From an uncultured Atopobium sp. (GTDB lineage Bacteria > Actinomycetota > Coriobacteriia > Coriobacteriales > Atopobiaceae), in assembly GCA_938028565.1 (NCBI GenBank), contig CALIZS010000004.1, positions 1 through 64,000 on the forward strand: 64,000 nucleotides of DNA, in the 5' to 3' direction. The notes under the pieces were generated by a model, which made no database searches, was not told the origin of the DNA, and saw nothing but the letters and a program-made list of their open reading frames with translations. The position numbers and the translations under genes are program-made. Of this stretch, positions 45,492 to 54,701 are shown piece by piece (position 1 is the stretch's first letter; every line of letters starts with the position of its first letter).

Positions 45492-47093
45492 ATGAATACA
45501 AGAACCAAATATAAGTTTAAAGTACCTTTATCTCTTGCCATTACAAAGAAAAATATCTTTTTAATAGCAGGATCAGTATTGTCAACTGCTCTTTCTGTAG
45601 CTACGAGCTTGGCCTTAGGCTCAATAGTGAGCGCCGTTTCTCAAGGCTCTTGGATGACTGATAAAACGATTACTTTTGTGGGGGTACTATTTCTTTCTCT
45701 CGTATCGGCAATCCTTGTCCTTACCTTTAAAGGATGGTTTCCTGTGCGTGCGGCGATTATTCAAAGAATGAGTTGTACTACGCAGGTTATACAAAGAGTT
45801 ATTGCGATGCCGGCCCGTGTCTACAAAAAACATGAAAAAGGCTACTACATGAACCTCTTAAGCAGTTCTGCGAACATGTATGGATCTGTGTATAGTGCTG
45901 TAAACATTACTATTTTGAGTTCTGCTGGATGTATCGTAGTGATTTTATTAGCGCTTCTTATTACCAATTATGTATATTTCATCGTAGTGCTTACCTATAT
46001 TCCTATCTTATTTCTTGTGACAAGGGTTCCAGCCAAGCGGATTGCTGATTTACAGCGAAATATCATTCCAGCTCAAGATAGATATTTGAACGAATCAAAA
46101 CGCATCGTAGAAAATAAAAGAGCTATCAATATTGCTCGAGCTGACGTCTTTTATAAAGGAAGATATCATGACATCGGTTCAAATTACTTGGATTCCATAA
46201 AAAGATATCGGTTTAATGAGGGATTGAATGAGAAGATTCCAAGCAGTATGTGCTCTCTACTGCAGATTATTATGCTTGCTCTAACCATTGAAATGTATCA
46301 GATTCACGCTGCGTCTGTAGGAGATATTTTTATCTCATATCAACTTTGCGCATTGATTCAGAATCCTTTAGCGGAACTTTTTCAGTCAATCGTGTTTGTA
46401 AAAGCAAATAAAGTTCACCTTGAGCGCCTACAAAATACTTTCAAAGAATCCCAAGAGCCTTCAGGGTATGAGAAGCTTTGGAACTCTTCACTTAAACCGG
46501 CTGTAAAGATAGGAGAGGGAACTCTTTTAGCTACTCCAGAAGGACCAGAGCTTTTCCATACACAAGCCCTCAGCATTCCACAAAGATCTCTCGTGGTGGT
46601 AAAAGGTTCCAATGGCTCAGGTAAGTCTTCTTTTGTGGATCTTTTGGCAGGCTGCTCTGATCCATCACTATTCAGTGGCGATATAGAGCTTTCGGATGAT
46701 CTTAAAGACTGTTCTCGTTTTGCTCGCCCGGTACCTCTTGTAGAAGGAAGCCTTGCTGACAATATGTTTGGAGAAAAGATTGATCGTACGGTTTACAACT
46801 TGCTCGATTTCTCCTCTCTTGAGACGCATGCTTTTGATGGAAAAGAGGAGTCCGTTTCTTTGGGTGAGCGACAAAAAATTGGTCTTTTGAGAGCTCTATC
46901 CAGAAAACAAGGGGCACTTGTTTTGGATGAACCTCTACAGAATTTAGATGCGCCAACAGCTCAGAGGCTTTGTAGATATCTCGCCAACCTCAAAGGTGGG
47001 CGGACTGTCGTGGTGATTATGCACTCCGATGAACTAGATCAAGAAGCAGATGTTCTTCTCGATATCCAAGACGGTCAATTGCATGTGCGTTGA
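45492..47093 (+). CDS. ABC exporter half-transporter 2 (membrane domain plus ATPase)
   Basis: A 533-residue protein that starts at ATG 45492 (MNTRTKYKFKVPLSLAITKK) behind GAGAGGAG; longer in-frame starts at 45468 and 45471 exist but overlap the previous stop codon. Residues 1-317 are a membrane domain with about six helices, clearly different in sequence from that of gene 1. Residues 318-533 are the ATPase domain shared exactly with gene 1. The two products probably pair. Most heterodimeric exporters have two unequal ATP sites, so a pair with identical ATPase domains and different membrane domains is uncommon. Confidence 0.88.
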   Translation: MNTRTKYKFKVPLSLAITKKNIFLIAGSVLSTALSVATSLALGSIVSAVSQGSWMTDKTITFVGVLFLSLVSAILVLTFKGWFPVRAAIIQRMSCTTQVIQRVIAMPARVYKKHEKGYYMNLLSSSANMYGSVYSAVNITILSSAGCIVVILLALLITNYVYFIVVLTYIPILFLVTRVPAKRIADLQRNIIPAQDRYLNESKRIVENKRAINIARADVFYKGRYHDIGSNYLDSIKRYRFNEGLNEKIPSSMCSLLQIIMLALTIEMYQIHAASVGDIFISYQLCALIQNPLAELFQSIVFVKANKVHLERLQNTFKESQEPSGYEKLWNSSLKPAVKIGEGTLLATPEGPELFHTQALSIPQRSLVVVKGSNGSGKSSFVDLLAGCSDPSLFSGDIELSDDLKDCSRFARPVPLVEGSLADNMFGEKIDRTVYNLLDFSSLETHAFDGKEESVSLGERQKIGLLRALSRKQGALVLDEPLQNLDAPTAQRLCRYLANLKGGRTVVVIMHSDELDQEADVLLDIQDGQLHVR

Positions 47094-47099
47094 TGGGGG
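46443..47099 (+). repeat. Perfect 657-bp direct repeat, copy 2 (ATPase domain)
   Basis: Second copy of the repeat at 44821-45477. Recombination between the copies would remove 1622 bp, leaving gene 1 whole and removing the membrane domain of gene 2. Confidence 0.97.
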
Positions 47100-47128
47100 A
47101 GAAAAATAGATTCAAAGGCATGGGCACT

Positions 47129-47157
47129 TTGACCCTTTCGTTGCGCTAAGATTGTAA
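47129..47157 (+). promoter_or_regulatory. Candidate promoter of the glycosyltransferase gene
   Basis: TTGACC (47129-47134), a 17-nt spacer, then TTGTAA (47152-47157). It lies just after the ABC pair and about 70 bp before the next start codon. Confidence 0.45.
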
Positions 47158-47225
47158 GGTAATTGTTTATCGAGAGGTTTTGGCTGATAAAACATATTTG
47201 CCTTGAGTTTGGAGCGTAGGGATAT

Positions 47226-48533
47226 ATGCCATTGCAATTTAACAGACTCGGTATCACTCCAATCGTTGTTTTTAACTTTATTATCTGGCTTTTCTTTACA
47301 CTCGCGTACTTCTATCAGATTGTGTATATCCTTCGCGTCATGTTTCAGGGTGAGGTAAAGCTTCCTGAGGCAAAAAAGCAACATCGTTATGCTTTCTTTA
47401 TTGCAGCTCACAATGAGGAGCCTGTTATTGGCAACCTTGTTAGGTCCATTCTTTCTCAGGATTATCCTCGGGAGCTGATGGATGTCTTTGTTGTCGCAGA
47501 TGCTTGTACTGATAAAACAGCTGAAGAGGCAAGAAAAGCTGGGGCAATTACTTGGGAGAGAAATGACCTTGCTCGTAAAGGTAAGAGCTGGGTTATGGAT
47601 TACGGTTTTGACCGTATTCTTAATGAGTACGGCGACAAATACGAGGCCTTCATTATTATGGACGCCGATAACCTGGTTTCTCCGAGCTACTTGAAGATTA
47701 TGAATCAGGCTTTTGATGCAGGATATCTTGTCTGCACCAGTTACAGAAACTCAAAGAATTTTGACTCTAGCTGGGTAAGTTCTGCCTACGCTACCTGGTT
47801 TATGCGTGAGGCAAAGTTCTTGAATAACGCCCGTATGATGATGGGCACTAGCTGCGCTGTTTCTGGTTCCGGCTGGATGGTTTCTTCTCGCATTATTAAA
47901 GGTATGCATGGATGGGATTTCCATACCCTCACCGAGGATATTCAGTTCTCCACTTTCTGCAGCGCTCATAACATCCAGATTGGTTATGCGCCTGCAGAGT
48001 TCTTTGATGAGCAGCCTTTGACTTTTAAGGCGTCATGGACACAGCGTATGCGTTGGACAAAAGGCTTCTACCAGGTGTTCTTCTCGTATGGTTTTGATTT
48101 GATTAAGGGTATTTTTAAGGGTCAGTTTGCTTCATACGATATGCTGATGACCATTGCTCCAGGCATGATTTTGACGCTGCTTTCAGCCTTTATTAATGGA
48201 ACTTACTTGCTGGTTGGTTATTTGAGCCACGGCTTTGTTGCTACTGACGCAGAGATTGCTATGAGTGTGGGATCTTTGGTTATGACGGTTTTCTCGATGT
48301 ATGTGGTCTTCTTTATTTTGGCGCTTATTACCACTGTCTCGGAGTACAAGCATTTCCACGTAAAGAAGAAGTGGCGTATTTTTACCAATCTCTTTACGTT
48401 CCCTATTTTTATGATGACGTATATCCCTATTACCGTTGCGGCTTTGTTCAAAAAGGTTGAGTGGGTTCCTACTAAACATGACATTGCTGTTAACTTTGAG
48501 GATGTTATTGCTTCAAGTGGGAGTTCAAATTAA
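47226..48533 (+). CDS. Processive family 2 glycosyltransferase (membrane)
   Basis: A 435-residue membrane glycosyltransferase. One N-terminal helix (about 10-35) precedes a GT-A domain with AAHNEEPVIGNLV near residue 59, DADN near 140, TEDIQFSTF near 238 and QRMRWTKGF near 275. This D,D,D,QxxRW set marks processive enzymes such as cellulose, hyaluronan and poly-N-acetylglucosamine synthases. At least three helices follow. The polymer made cannot be told from sequence. No partner genes (deacetylase, export protein) are nearby. GGAGCGTAGGGA precedes the ATG. Confidence 0.85.
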   Translation: MPLQFNRLGITPIVVFNFIIWLFFTLAYFYQIVYILRVMFQGEVKLPEAKKQHRYAFFIAAHNEEPVIGNLVRSILSQDYPRELMDVFVVADACTDKTAEEARKAGAITWERNDLARKGKSWVMDYGFDRILNEYGDKYEAFIIMDADNLVSPSYLKIMNQAFDAGYLVCTSYRNSKNFDSSWVSSAYATWFMREAKFLNNARMMMGTSCAVSGSGWMVSSRIIKGMHGWDFHTLTEDIQFSTFCSAHNIQIGYAPAEFFDEQPLTFKASWTQRMRWTKGFYQVFFSYGFDLIKGIFKGQFASYDMLMTIAPGMILTLLSAFINGTYLLVGYLSHGFVATDAEIAMSVGSLVMTVFSMYVVFFILALITTVSEYKHFHVKKKWRIFTNLFTFPIFMMTYIPITVAALFKKVEWVPTKHDIAVNFEDVIASSGSSN

Positions 48534-48550
48534 ATAATTAGCTCCACTGG

Positions 48551-48559
48551 TGGTACAAT
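48551..48559 (+). promoter_or_regulatory. guaB: Candidate extended -10 promoter of guaB
   Basis: TGGTACAAT, an extended -10 element, lies about 50 bp before the guaB start. The -35 region is poor, as expected for this promoter class. Confidence 0.45.
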
Positions 48560-48608
48560 GCCAAAACACGTTGAGCATGACCGGTAGGTCAGGAGGGAGC
48601 CAAAAACA

Positions 48609-50132
48609 ATGGCAAAGTTCTTCGAAGGCGAATCGCATACATTTTCTGAGTATCTTTTGGTTCCTGGCTATTCATCAGCTGAGAACATCCCTGCAAATGT
48701 TTCTTTGAAGACTCCTCTAGTAAAGTTTAAGCGTGGCGAGAAAAGTGCAATTGAGCTCAACATTCCTATGGTGTCTGCAGTAATGCAGTCAGTTTCTGGT
48801 CCTCGTCTGGCAATTGCCTTGGCCCAGCAGGGTGGCATTGCCTTTATTTATGGCTCTCAGTCTGCTGAGGATGAGGCTCAGATGGTTCGTGAGGTCAAGA
48901 GTTATAAGGCAGGCTTTGTTGTCTCTGACTCCACGCTCACCCCAGAGATGACCCTTGGTGAGGTACTTGATCTTAAAGAGAAGACCGGCCACTCTACCAT
49001 GCCTGTCACTGATGACGGCACTTCTCGCGGTAAGCTCGTAGGTATTGTTACCTCTCGTGACTATCGTCCTTCTCGCGATGATCGCTCTAAGCTGGTTTCT
49101 GAGTTTATGACCCCAGCTGATAAGCTTATTACCGCTCCTGAAGATACTTCCCTCAAAGCTGCAAATGATATTATCTGGGACAACAAGCTTAATGCTCTTC
49201 CTATTGTTGATAAGAACGGCCACTTGGTCAGCTTTGTATTCCGTAAGGATTATGATTCCCACAAGTCTGCTCCAGATGAGTTGCTTGATGACTCTAAGCG
49301 CTATATGGTTGGCGCTGGTATTAATACTCGTGACTATGAAACTCGCGTTCCTCTGCTTGTTGAGGCTGGTGCTGATGTTTTATGCATTGACTCTTCTGAG
49401 GGTTATTCCGAGTGGCAGAAGCGCACGCTTGAGTGGGTTCGTGCAACTTACGGTGATTCCGTCAAGATTGGCGCAGGTAACGTTGTAGATGCTGAGGGCT
49501 TCCGCTTCTTGGCAGAGGCTGGCGCTGACTTTATCAAGATTGGTATCGGCGGCGGTTCTATCTGCATCACTCGTGAGCAGAAGGGCATTGGTCGTGGTCA
49601 GGCAACCTCTGTCATTGATGTTGCTCGTGCTCGTGATGAGTATTTTGAGGAGACCGGCATCTATATTCCAATCTGCTCTGACGGTGGAATTGTCTACGAC
49701 TATCACATGACTTTGGCCCTTGCTATGGGTTCTGACTTCATGATGCTTGGTCGTTACTTTGCTCGCTTTGATGAGAGTCCTTCTGACCGCGTTATTGTTA
49801 ACGGCTCTTACATGAAGGAATACTGGGGCGAGGGTTCTGCACGTGCTCGTAACTGGCAACGCTACGACCTTGGCGGCAACAAGCGCGGTCTTTCCTTTGT
49901 TGAGGGCGTTGATTCCTACGTTCCATACGCGGGTCCTTTGAAGGATGGTGTTGAGGCATCACTTCTGAAGGTCAAGTCCACCATGTGCAACTGCGGTGCT
50001 CTTGATATTCCTGAGCTTCGCGATAAGGCAAAGATTACACTTGTCTCTTCAACTTCAATTGTTGAGGGTGGCGCACACGATGTCTTGCTGAAAGATTCAA
50101 ATCAGCAGGTCAGCTACAATTTCCGTTCATAA
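48609..50132 (+). CDS. guaB: IMP dehydrogenase (Tritrichomonas-like type)
   Basis: A 507-residue enzyme that oxidises IMP to XMP, the committed step to GTP. Two CBS domains (about 95-215) interrupt the barrel. The catalytic loop [18 protein letters not shown] places the reactive Cys at residue 319, and the flap has WQRYDLGG. This loop and flap resemble the Tritrichomonas foetus enzyme and a subset of bacterial IMPDHs, not the GPGSICTTR form of E. coli or Bacillus. AGGAGGGAG precedes the ATG. Confidence 0.93.
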   Translation: MAKFFEGESHTFSEYLLVPGYSSAENIPANVSLKTPLVKFKRGEKSAIELNIPMVSAVMQSVSGPRLAIALAQQGGIAFIYGSQSAEDEAQMVREVKSYKAGFVVSDSTLTPEMTLGEVLDLKEKTGHSTMPVTDDGTSRGKLVGIVTSRDYRPSRDDRSKLVSEFMTPADKLITAPEDTSLKAANDIIWDNKLNALPIVDKNGHLVSFVFRKDYDSHKSAPDELLDDSKRYMVGAGINTRDYETRVPLLVEAGADVLCIDSSEGYSEWQKRTLEWVRATYGDSVKIGAGNVVDAEGFRFLAEAGADFIKIGIGGGSICITREQKGIGRGQATSVIDVARARDEYFEETGIYIPICSDGGIVYDYHMTLALAMGSDFMMLGRYFARFDESPSDRVIVNGSYMKEYWGEGSARARNWQRYDLGGNKRGLSFVEGVDSYVPYAGPLKDGVEASLLKVKSTMCNCGALDIPELRDKAKITLVSSTSIVEGGAHDVLLKDSNQQVSYNFRS

Positions 50133-50155
50133 CTCACAGGATTTATGGACTACGA

Positions 50156-50184
50156 GCGTCACCAAGTATTTTGCTTGGTGACGC
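50156..50184 (+). promoter_or_regulatory. Perfect 11-bp hairpin in the leuS leader
   Basis: GCGTCACCAAG (50156-50166) and CTTGGTGACGC (50174-50184) pair perfectly around TATTTTG. No T-run follows. It lies between the guaB stop codon and the leuS ribosome site, so it may stabilise or partly end the guaB message or affect leuS translation. Confidence 0.55.
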
Positions 50185-50207
50185 ATCGCTATAAGAAAGG
50201 GGAACTC

Positions 50208-52781
50208 GTGGAAAACGAGGAAGTACAGAACGTATCCGATACAGGTGATTTTCCTGCCTACGACGCTGAAGCTATTGAAACTAAGTGGCAGCGTGTCTGG
50301 GAAGAGCAGAATCTTTACAAGACAGAAGAAGACAGCTCAAGGCCTAAAAAATACGTTCTAGAGATGTTCCCTTATCCTTCGGGCGATCTTCACATGGGTC
50401 ATGCTCGTAACTACACCATTGGCGATGCTATGGCTCGTCAGGCTCGTATGCGTGGCTTTGACGTTTTGCATCCAATGGGCTTTGACGCTTTTGGTCTTCC
50501 TGCAGAAAACGCCGCTATTAAGCATAATACTCAGCCTTCTGTGTGGACTCATAAAAATATTGATCAGGCTGTAAAGACCATGTTCCGCATGGGCTTTGCT
50601 TACGACAAAGATCGCATGTTTAACACCTGTGACCCTGAGTACTACAAATGGGGCCAGTGGATCTTCCTCAAGATGCTTGAGAAGGGCCTGGTATATCGTG
50701 CGACAAGCCCTGTTAACTGGTGCCCTAATGACAAAACTGTTCTTGCAAACGAGCAGGTAGTTAATGGTAAATGCTGGCGCTGTGGCGCAGTCCCAGAGAA
50801 GCGCGAGCTCTCACAGTGGTATCTGCGCATCACTGATTACGCCCAGGAGCTTCTCGACGATCTTGACCAGCTTGAGGGTTGGCCAGAGCGAGTTCGCGCT
50901 ATGCAGGCAAACTGGATTGGCCGCTCCGAGGGTGCAGAGATTGACTTTACCCTGGCAGATACCGATGGTGTCACGCCAACCGATACCAAGATGACTGTCT
51001 TTACTACTCGTGCAGATACCATCTATGGCTGCACCTTCATGCTGCTTCCACCAGAGTCTAAGCTTGCTGCTGAGCTGGTAGGGGATTCAGAGTACAAGGC
51101 TGCCTTTGACGCTCTCCATGAGGAGGCCGTAAAGGTTTCTTCTATTGATCGCCAGGGCACAGACCGCGAGAAACACGGTGTGTTCACCGGCCGTTACGCA
51201 ATTAACCCAGTCACCGGTCAGACCGTACCAATTTGGGTTGCTGACTACGTCCTTCTCGACTATGGTACTGGTGCCGTTATGGGTGTTCCATCAGGAGATA
51301 AGCGCGACTTTGACTTTGCTAAGAAGTACGACCTGCCTATTGTTCCTATCATTTGCGAAGAAGGAACTGATATCTATGAGGAGCTCAAGGGAGTTTCCGA
51401 GTACAAGGTAACCTCTGTTGACTGGGACGGACCAATGGATACCGTTGGTATTCTTGTCCAGTCTGGTCCTTTCACCGGACTTCGTGGTGGTAAGCATTCC
51501 GAGGCAGAAGAGGCCGTTGTTGCCTATCTGACTGAGCACAACGTTGGACGTAGAACTGTTCAGTTCCGCCTTCGTGACTGGCTTATCTCAAGGCAGCGTT
51601 ATTGGGGCAATCCAATTCCTATGATTCATTGCGATTGCTGCGGTGACGTCCCTGTTCCTTATGACCAGCTCCCTGTTACGCTTCCAGATAATCTAGATCT
51701 GGCGGCAGGGGATACTCTTGCTGAGTGCAAGGAGTTTGTAGAGACCACCTGTCCAAAGTGCGGCAAGCCCGCCAAGCGTATCACTGATACCATGGACACT
51801 TTTACCTGCTCTAGCTGGTATTATCTGCGCTACTGCGATCCACACAACACCGAGCTTCCTTTCTCTAAGGAGTCAGTGGACCGCTGGATGCCGGTAGATA
51901 ACTACATTGGTGGCATTGAGCACGCAATTCTGCACCTTCTGTATTCTCGTTTCTTTACTAAGGTCCTTCGTGACCTGGGTATGATTGACATTGACGAGCC
52001 ATTTAAGAACCTAATGACCCAGGGTATGGTCAAGGATGAGCATGGCGACACCATGTCAAAGTCAAAGGGTAACGTTGTACCTCCAAGCTCTGTCATTGAG
52101 CCTTACGGTGCAGATACGATGCGTCTTGCCATTCTCTTTGTTGCTCCACCAGAGAAGGATTTTGACTGGGACGAGAAGGTCGTTGCAGGTGCAAACCGCT
52201 TTATCAAGCGTGCGTGGCGTGTGGTTTGGGAACTCTCTCGCACCGCTGATACTTCTGCCGTACTCGACCACACAGCTTTGGATGCAAAGTCGCTTGAGCT
52301 CAACCGCGTCCTCAACGCTATGGGAATCCGCTGCACCACCGAGTTTGACAAGGGTCAGTTCAACACTGCTATTTCTGCAGTCATGGAGCTGGTTAATGCG
52401 GCAAGCGCCTATATCAACGAGGTTCCTGCAGAGTCCAGAGATGCTGCACTTTGCTACAAGGTTGCAAATGATGTTGTTGCCATGCTGGCTCCAATCATTC
52501 CTCACTGGGCTGAGGAGCTCAGCCACGAGGCTCTGGGTAAAGACACACCTGTCTATCACCAGCCTTGGCCAGAGTTTGACCCAGAGCAGGCAAAGAGCAA
52601 TACCGTTGAAATTGCTGTTCAGCTCAAGGGCAAGGTCCGCGCACGTATTGAGGTCTCTGCTGATGCTTCTGAGGAAGAGCTCACTGCAGCTGCAACTGAG
52701 GCAATTGCCGATCAGCTTGAGGGTAAAGAGATTAGAAAAGTCATTGTTGTTAAGGGTCGACTTGTGAATATCGTTGCCTAA
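50208..52781 (+). CDS. leuS: Leucyl-tRNA synthetase
   Basis: An 857-residue class I synthetase. I place the start at GTG 50208 ([11 protein letters not shown]) because AAGAAAGGGG precedes it; an in-frame ATG at 50145 would read through the leader hairpin. HIGH appears as HMGH near residue 62 and KMSKS as TMSKS near 615. The editing domain is at about 230-420, and zinc-type Cys pairs are seen (CWRCG; CDCCG). No T-box precedes it, unlike ileS. Confidence 0.96.
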   Translation: MENEEVQNVSDTGDFPAYDAEAIETKWQRVWEEQNLYKTEEDSSRPKKYVLEMFPYPSGDLHMGHARNYTIGDAMARQARMRGFDVLHPMGFDAFGLPAENAAIKHNTQPSVWTHKNIDQAVKTMFRMGFAYDKDRMFNTCDPEYYKWGQWIFLKMLEKGLVYRATSPVNWCPNDKTVLANEQVVNGKCWRCGAVPEKRELSQWYLRITDYAQELLDDLDQLEGWPERVRAMQANWIGRSEGAEIDFTLADTDGVTPTDTKMTVFTTRADTIYGCTFMLLPPESKLAAELVGDSEYKAAFDALHEEAVKVSSIDRQGTDREKHGVFTGRYAINPVTGQTVPIWVADYVLLDYGTGAVMGVPSGDKRDFDFAKKYDLPIVPIICEEGTDIYEELKGVSEYKVTSVDWDGPMDTVGILVQSGPFTGLRGGKHSEAEEAVVAYLTEHNVGRRTVQFRLRDWLISRQRYWGNPIPMIHCDCCGDVPVPYDQLPVTLPDNLDLAAGDTLAECKEFVETTCPKCGKPAKRITDTMDTFTCSSWYYLRYCDPHNTELPFSKESVDRWMPVDNYIGGIEHAILHLLYSRFFTKVLRDLGMIDIDEPFKNLMTQGMVKDEHGDTMSKSKGNVVPPSSVIEPYGADTMRLAILFVAPPEKDFDWDEKVVAGANRFIKRAWRVVWELSRTADTSAVLDHTALDAKSLELNRVLNAMGIRCTTEFDKGQFNTAISAVMELVNAASAYINEVPAESRDAALCYKVANDVVAMLAPIIPHWAEELSHEALGKDTPVYHQPWPEFDPEQAKSNTVEIAVQLKGKVRARIEVSADASEEELTAAATEAIADQLEGKEIRKVIVVKGRLVNIVA

Positions 52782-52793
52782 CAGCAAAAACAC

Positions 52794-52822
52794 TTGACGA
52801 GAAGCCCTTTATCTCGTAAGAT
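52794..52822 (+). promoter_or_regulatory. Promoter of the rimP-nusA-infB operon
   Basis: TTGACG (52794-52799), a 17-nt spacer and TAAGAT (52817-52822). This is a good sigma-70-type promoter just after leuS. Confidence 0.7.
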
Positions 52823-52848
52823 ATCTCTAAACGTAGTTGTTATTAGTT

Positions 52849-52879
52849 GGAAGTGGGGTTGAGTTTTGACCCCGCTTCC
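52849..52879 (+). promoter_or_regulatory. Leader hairpin of the rimP-nusA operon
   Basis: GGAAG-T-GGGGT pairs with ACCCC-G-CTTCC across a T-G wobble and a 9-nt loop, followed by the weak T-run TTTCTGT. It lies between the promoter and rimP. As nusA operons are often self-regulated in their leaders, it may be an attenuator; that is inference. Confidence 0.55.
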
Positions 52880-52905
52880 TTTCTGTATGTAGATGAGGGG
52901 GTCAA

Positions 52906-53400
52906 ATGCAAAACGAAGGTGCAACACAGAAAATCTTGTCCGCACTAGAGCAGGCTGCACTCAATCACCACATTGATATTGTTGATGTTGAGATTGTTGG
53001 TTCTTCTAAGAATCCTGTGGTCAGAGTAAGAATTGACCATGATGATGAGACAGCAGAGACCATTTCTCTTGATGAAGTTGCTCAAGAAACATCATGGATC
53101 TCAGAGACCATAGATGAGCTTGATCCATTCCCAGCATCATTTACCTTGGAGGTTTCTTCTCCAGGAATGGCTCGTCCGCTTCGCCGCGCAAAAGACTTTG
53201 AGCGCTTTGCAGGGGAAGAGATTCAGCTTCAGACTACCGCCACAGAGGGACGCCGTAAATTTACTGGAAAACTCTTGGGTATTGAGGGTACAACAATCTC
53301 AATCCAGACAGAAGATGAGGTCTGTACTGTTGATTTGTCTGAGTTAAAGAAGTGCGTTATTAAACCAGTTTTTGATTTCTCGGCCTCAGCCAAGAAGTAG
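52906..53400 (+). CDS. rimP: Ribosome maturation factor RimP
   Basis: A 164-residue protein that assists 30S subunit assembly. It has the DUF150 core VDVEIVGSSKNPVVRVRIDHD near residue 26 and FTLEVSSPGMARPLRRAKDFERF near 80, the family's most conserved block. ATGAGGGGG precedes the ATG. It is the first gene of the operon running to ribF. Confidence 0.95.
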   Translation: MQNEGATQKILSALEQAALNHHIDIVDVEIVGSSKNPVVRVRIDHDDETAETISLDEVAQETSWISETIDELDPFPASFTLEVSSPGMARPLRRAKDFERFAGEEIQLQTTATEGRRKFTGKLLGIEGTTISIQTEDEVCTVDLSELKKCVIKPVFDFSASAKK

Positions 53401-53416
53401 ATAGAGAGGATTATTC

Positions 53417-54658
53417 ATGGCATCTGAAATGATGGAAGCTTTGATGTTGCTTTGCCAGGAGAAGCACATCGACGAGTTGTATCTTCTGGACCGTTTGGAG
53501 CAGTCTCTGGCAAAAAGCTATGCTGACGTCCTCCATCTTGATTTTGGCGCCCGTGTCACCATTGATAGGGCTACTGGTCGTGTCTACGTCTATGAGCTTG
53601 TCCCTAAGGGTGAGCCAGATGAGGAGACTGGTGAGTACACTGAGTTTGACGAGGTAGACGTAACTCCTCCAGATACCAGCCGTATTGCTGCACAGCATGC
53701 TAAGGCAGAGATTAAGACTCTTGTGCGCAATGCCGCCCGTGCTCAGATTTATGATGAGTTCCGTGGCCGCATTGGTGACATCATCACAGGTACTGTTCTT
53801 CAGTCAACTCCTGATTTCACCATCATTAAGATTCGTGAGGGTGTTGAGGCAGAGCTTCCACACTTTGATCAGCGCCGTTTTCCTGATGAGCGCGATGAGC
53901 GTCCAGCAGGCGAGCGTTACCTTCACAACCAGCGCATTAAGGCAATTATCGTAGACGTTCGCGATCCTAATGCAACTCAGCCAGCAGTTCGTGGTGAGCG
54001 TCAGCGTCCACCAATTGTTGTTTCTCGTACCCATCCAGATCTTATCCGTCGTCTCTTTGAGCTTGAGGTTCCAGAGGTTTATGACGGTGTTGTAAGCATC
54101 CGCTCTATTGCTCGTGAGGCTGGCGTCCGTTCCAAGATTGCTGTTTCGTCCGTTGACGAGCGCCTTGATCCAGTTGGTGCTTGCGTTGGTCCTAAGGGCA
54201 GCCGTGTTCGCACCGTAGTTTCTGAGCTCCGTGGAGAGCGCGTTGACGTTGTGCCTTGGTTTGATGACGCCGCTCGTTGCGTTGCGTCTGCACTTTCACC
54301 TGCACGCGTTTCTCGCGTTATTGTTGATGGCGCTACGGGACACGCAACTGTTATTGTTCCTGATGATCAGCTGTCTTTGGCTATTGGTAAAGAGGGCCAG
54401 AATGCTCGTCTTGCTGCTCGCCTAACTGGTCTTCACATTGACATCAAGAATGAGTCCCTTGCTGCAAGCATTCTGAACAACCTTCCTGAGGTTGTTGAAG
54501 AGACTGTTGACGAGGAAGAGATTGCTCATCGTTGCAAGTATGTGAGCCCTAACGGAACTCCTTGCCGCAATATGGCAAGACCTGGTTCTGATTTCTGTGG
54601 CATTCATGATGACATGGAGAATGCAGAGATTTCTTCTGATCCAGACTCACTGATCTAG
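53417..54658 (+). CDS. nusA: Transcription factor NusA with C-terminal Cys/His tail
   Basis: A 413-residue NusA. An N-terminal RNA-polymerase-binding domain (1-115), S1 domain (about 120-195) and two KH domains (DPVGACVGPKGSRV and LAIGKEGQNARLAARL) are present. After the KH domains, at about residues 370-400, there is a Cys/His cluster: C at 373, then C-x9-C-x10-C-x2-H, ending in DFCGIHDD. This is not part of ordinary NusA and resembles a short zinc motif. The usual ylxR and L7Ae-like genes between nusA and infB are absent. Confidence 0.93.
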   Translation: MASEMMEALMLLCQEKHIDELYLLDRLEQSLAKSYADVLHLDFGARVTIDRATGRVYVYELVPKGEPDEETGEYTEFDEVDVTPPDTSRIAAQHAKAEIKTLVRNAARAQIYDEFRGRIGDIITGTVLQSTPDFTIIKIREGVEAELPHFDQRRFPDERDERPAGERYLHNQRIKAIIVDVRDPNATQPAVRGERQRPPIVVSRTHPDLIRRLFELEVPEVYDGVVSIRSIAREAGVRSKIAVSSVDERLDPVGACVGPKGSRVRTVVSELRGERVDVVPWFDDAARCVASALSPARVSRVIVDGATGHATVIVPDDQLSLAIGKEGQNARLAARLTGLHIDIKNESLAASILNNLPEVVEETVDEEEIAHRCKYVSPNGTPCRNMARPGSDFCGIHDDMENAEISSDPDSLI

Positions 54659-54701
54659 TCAACTACCTGTAACTATCCCGTCAACCGGAAGGTTTTCATA
54701 T

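Noticed and set aside
44821..47099. The direct repeat as an insertion sequence or composite transposon
   Set aside because: No transposase, no terminal inverted repeats and no target-site duplication; the repeat is exactly a protein domain.
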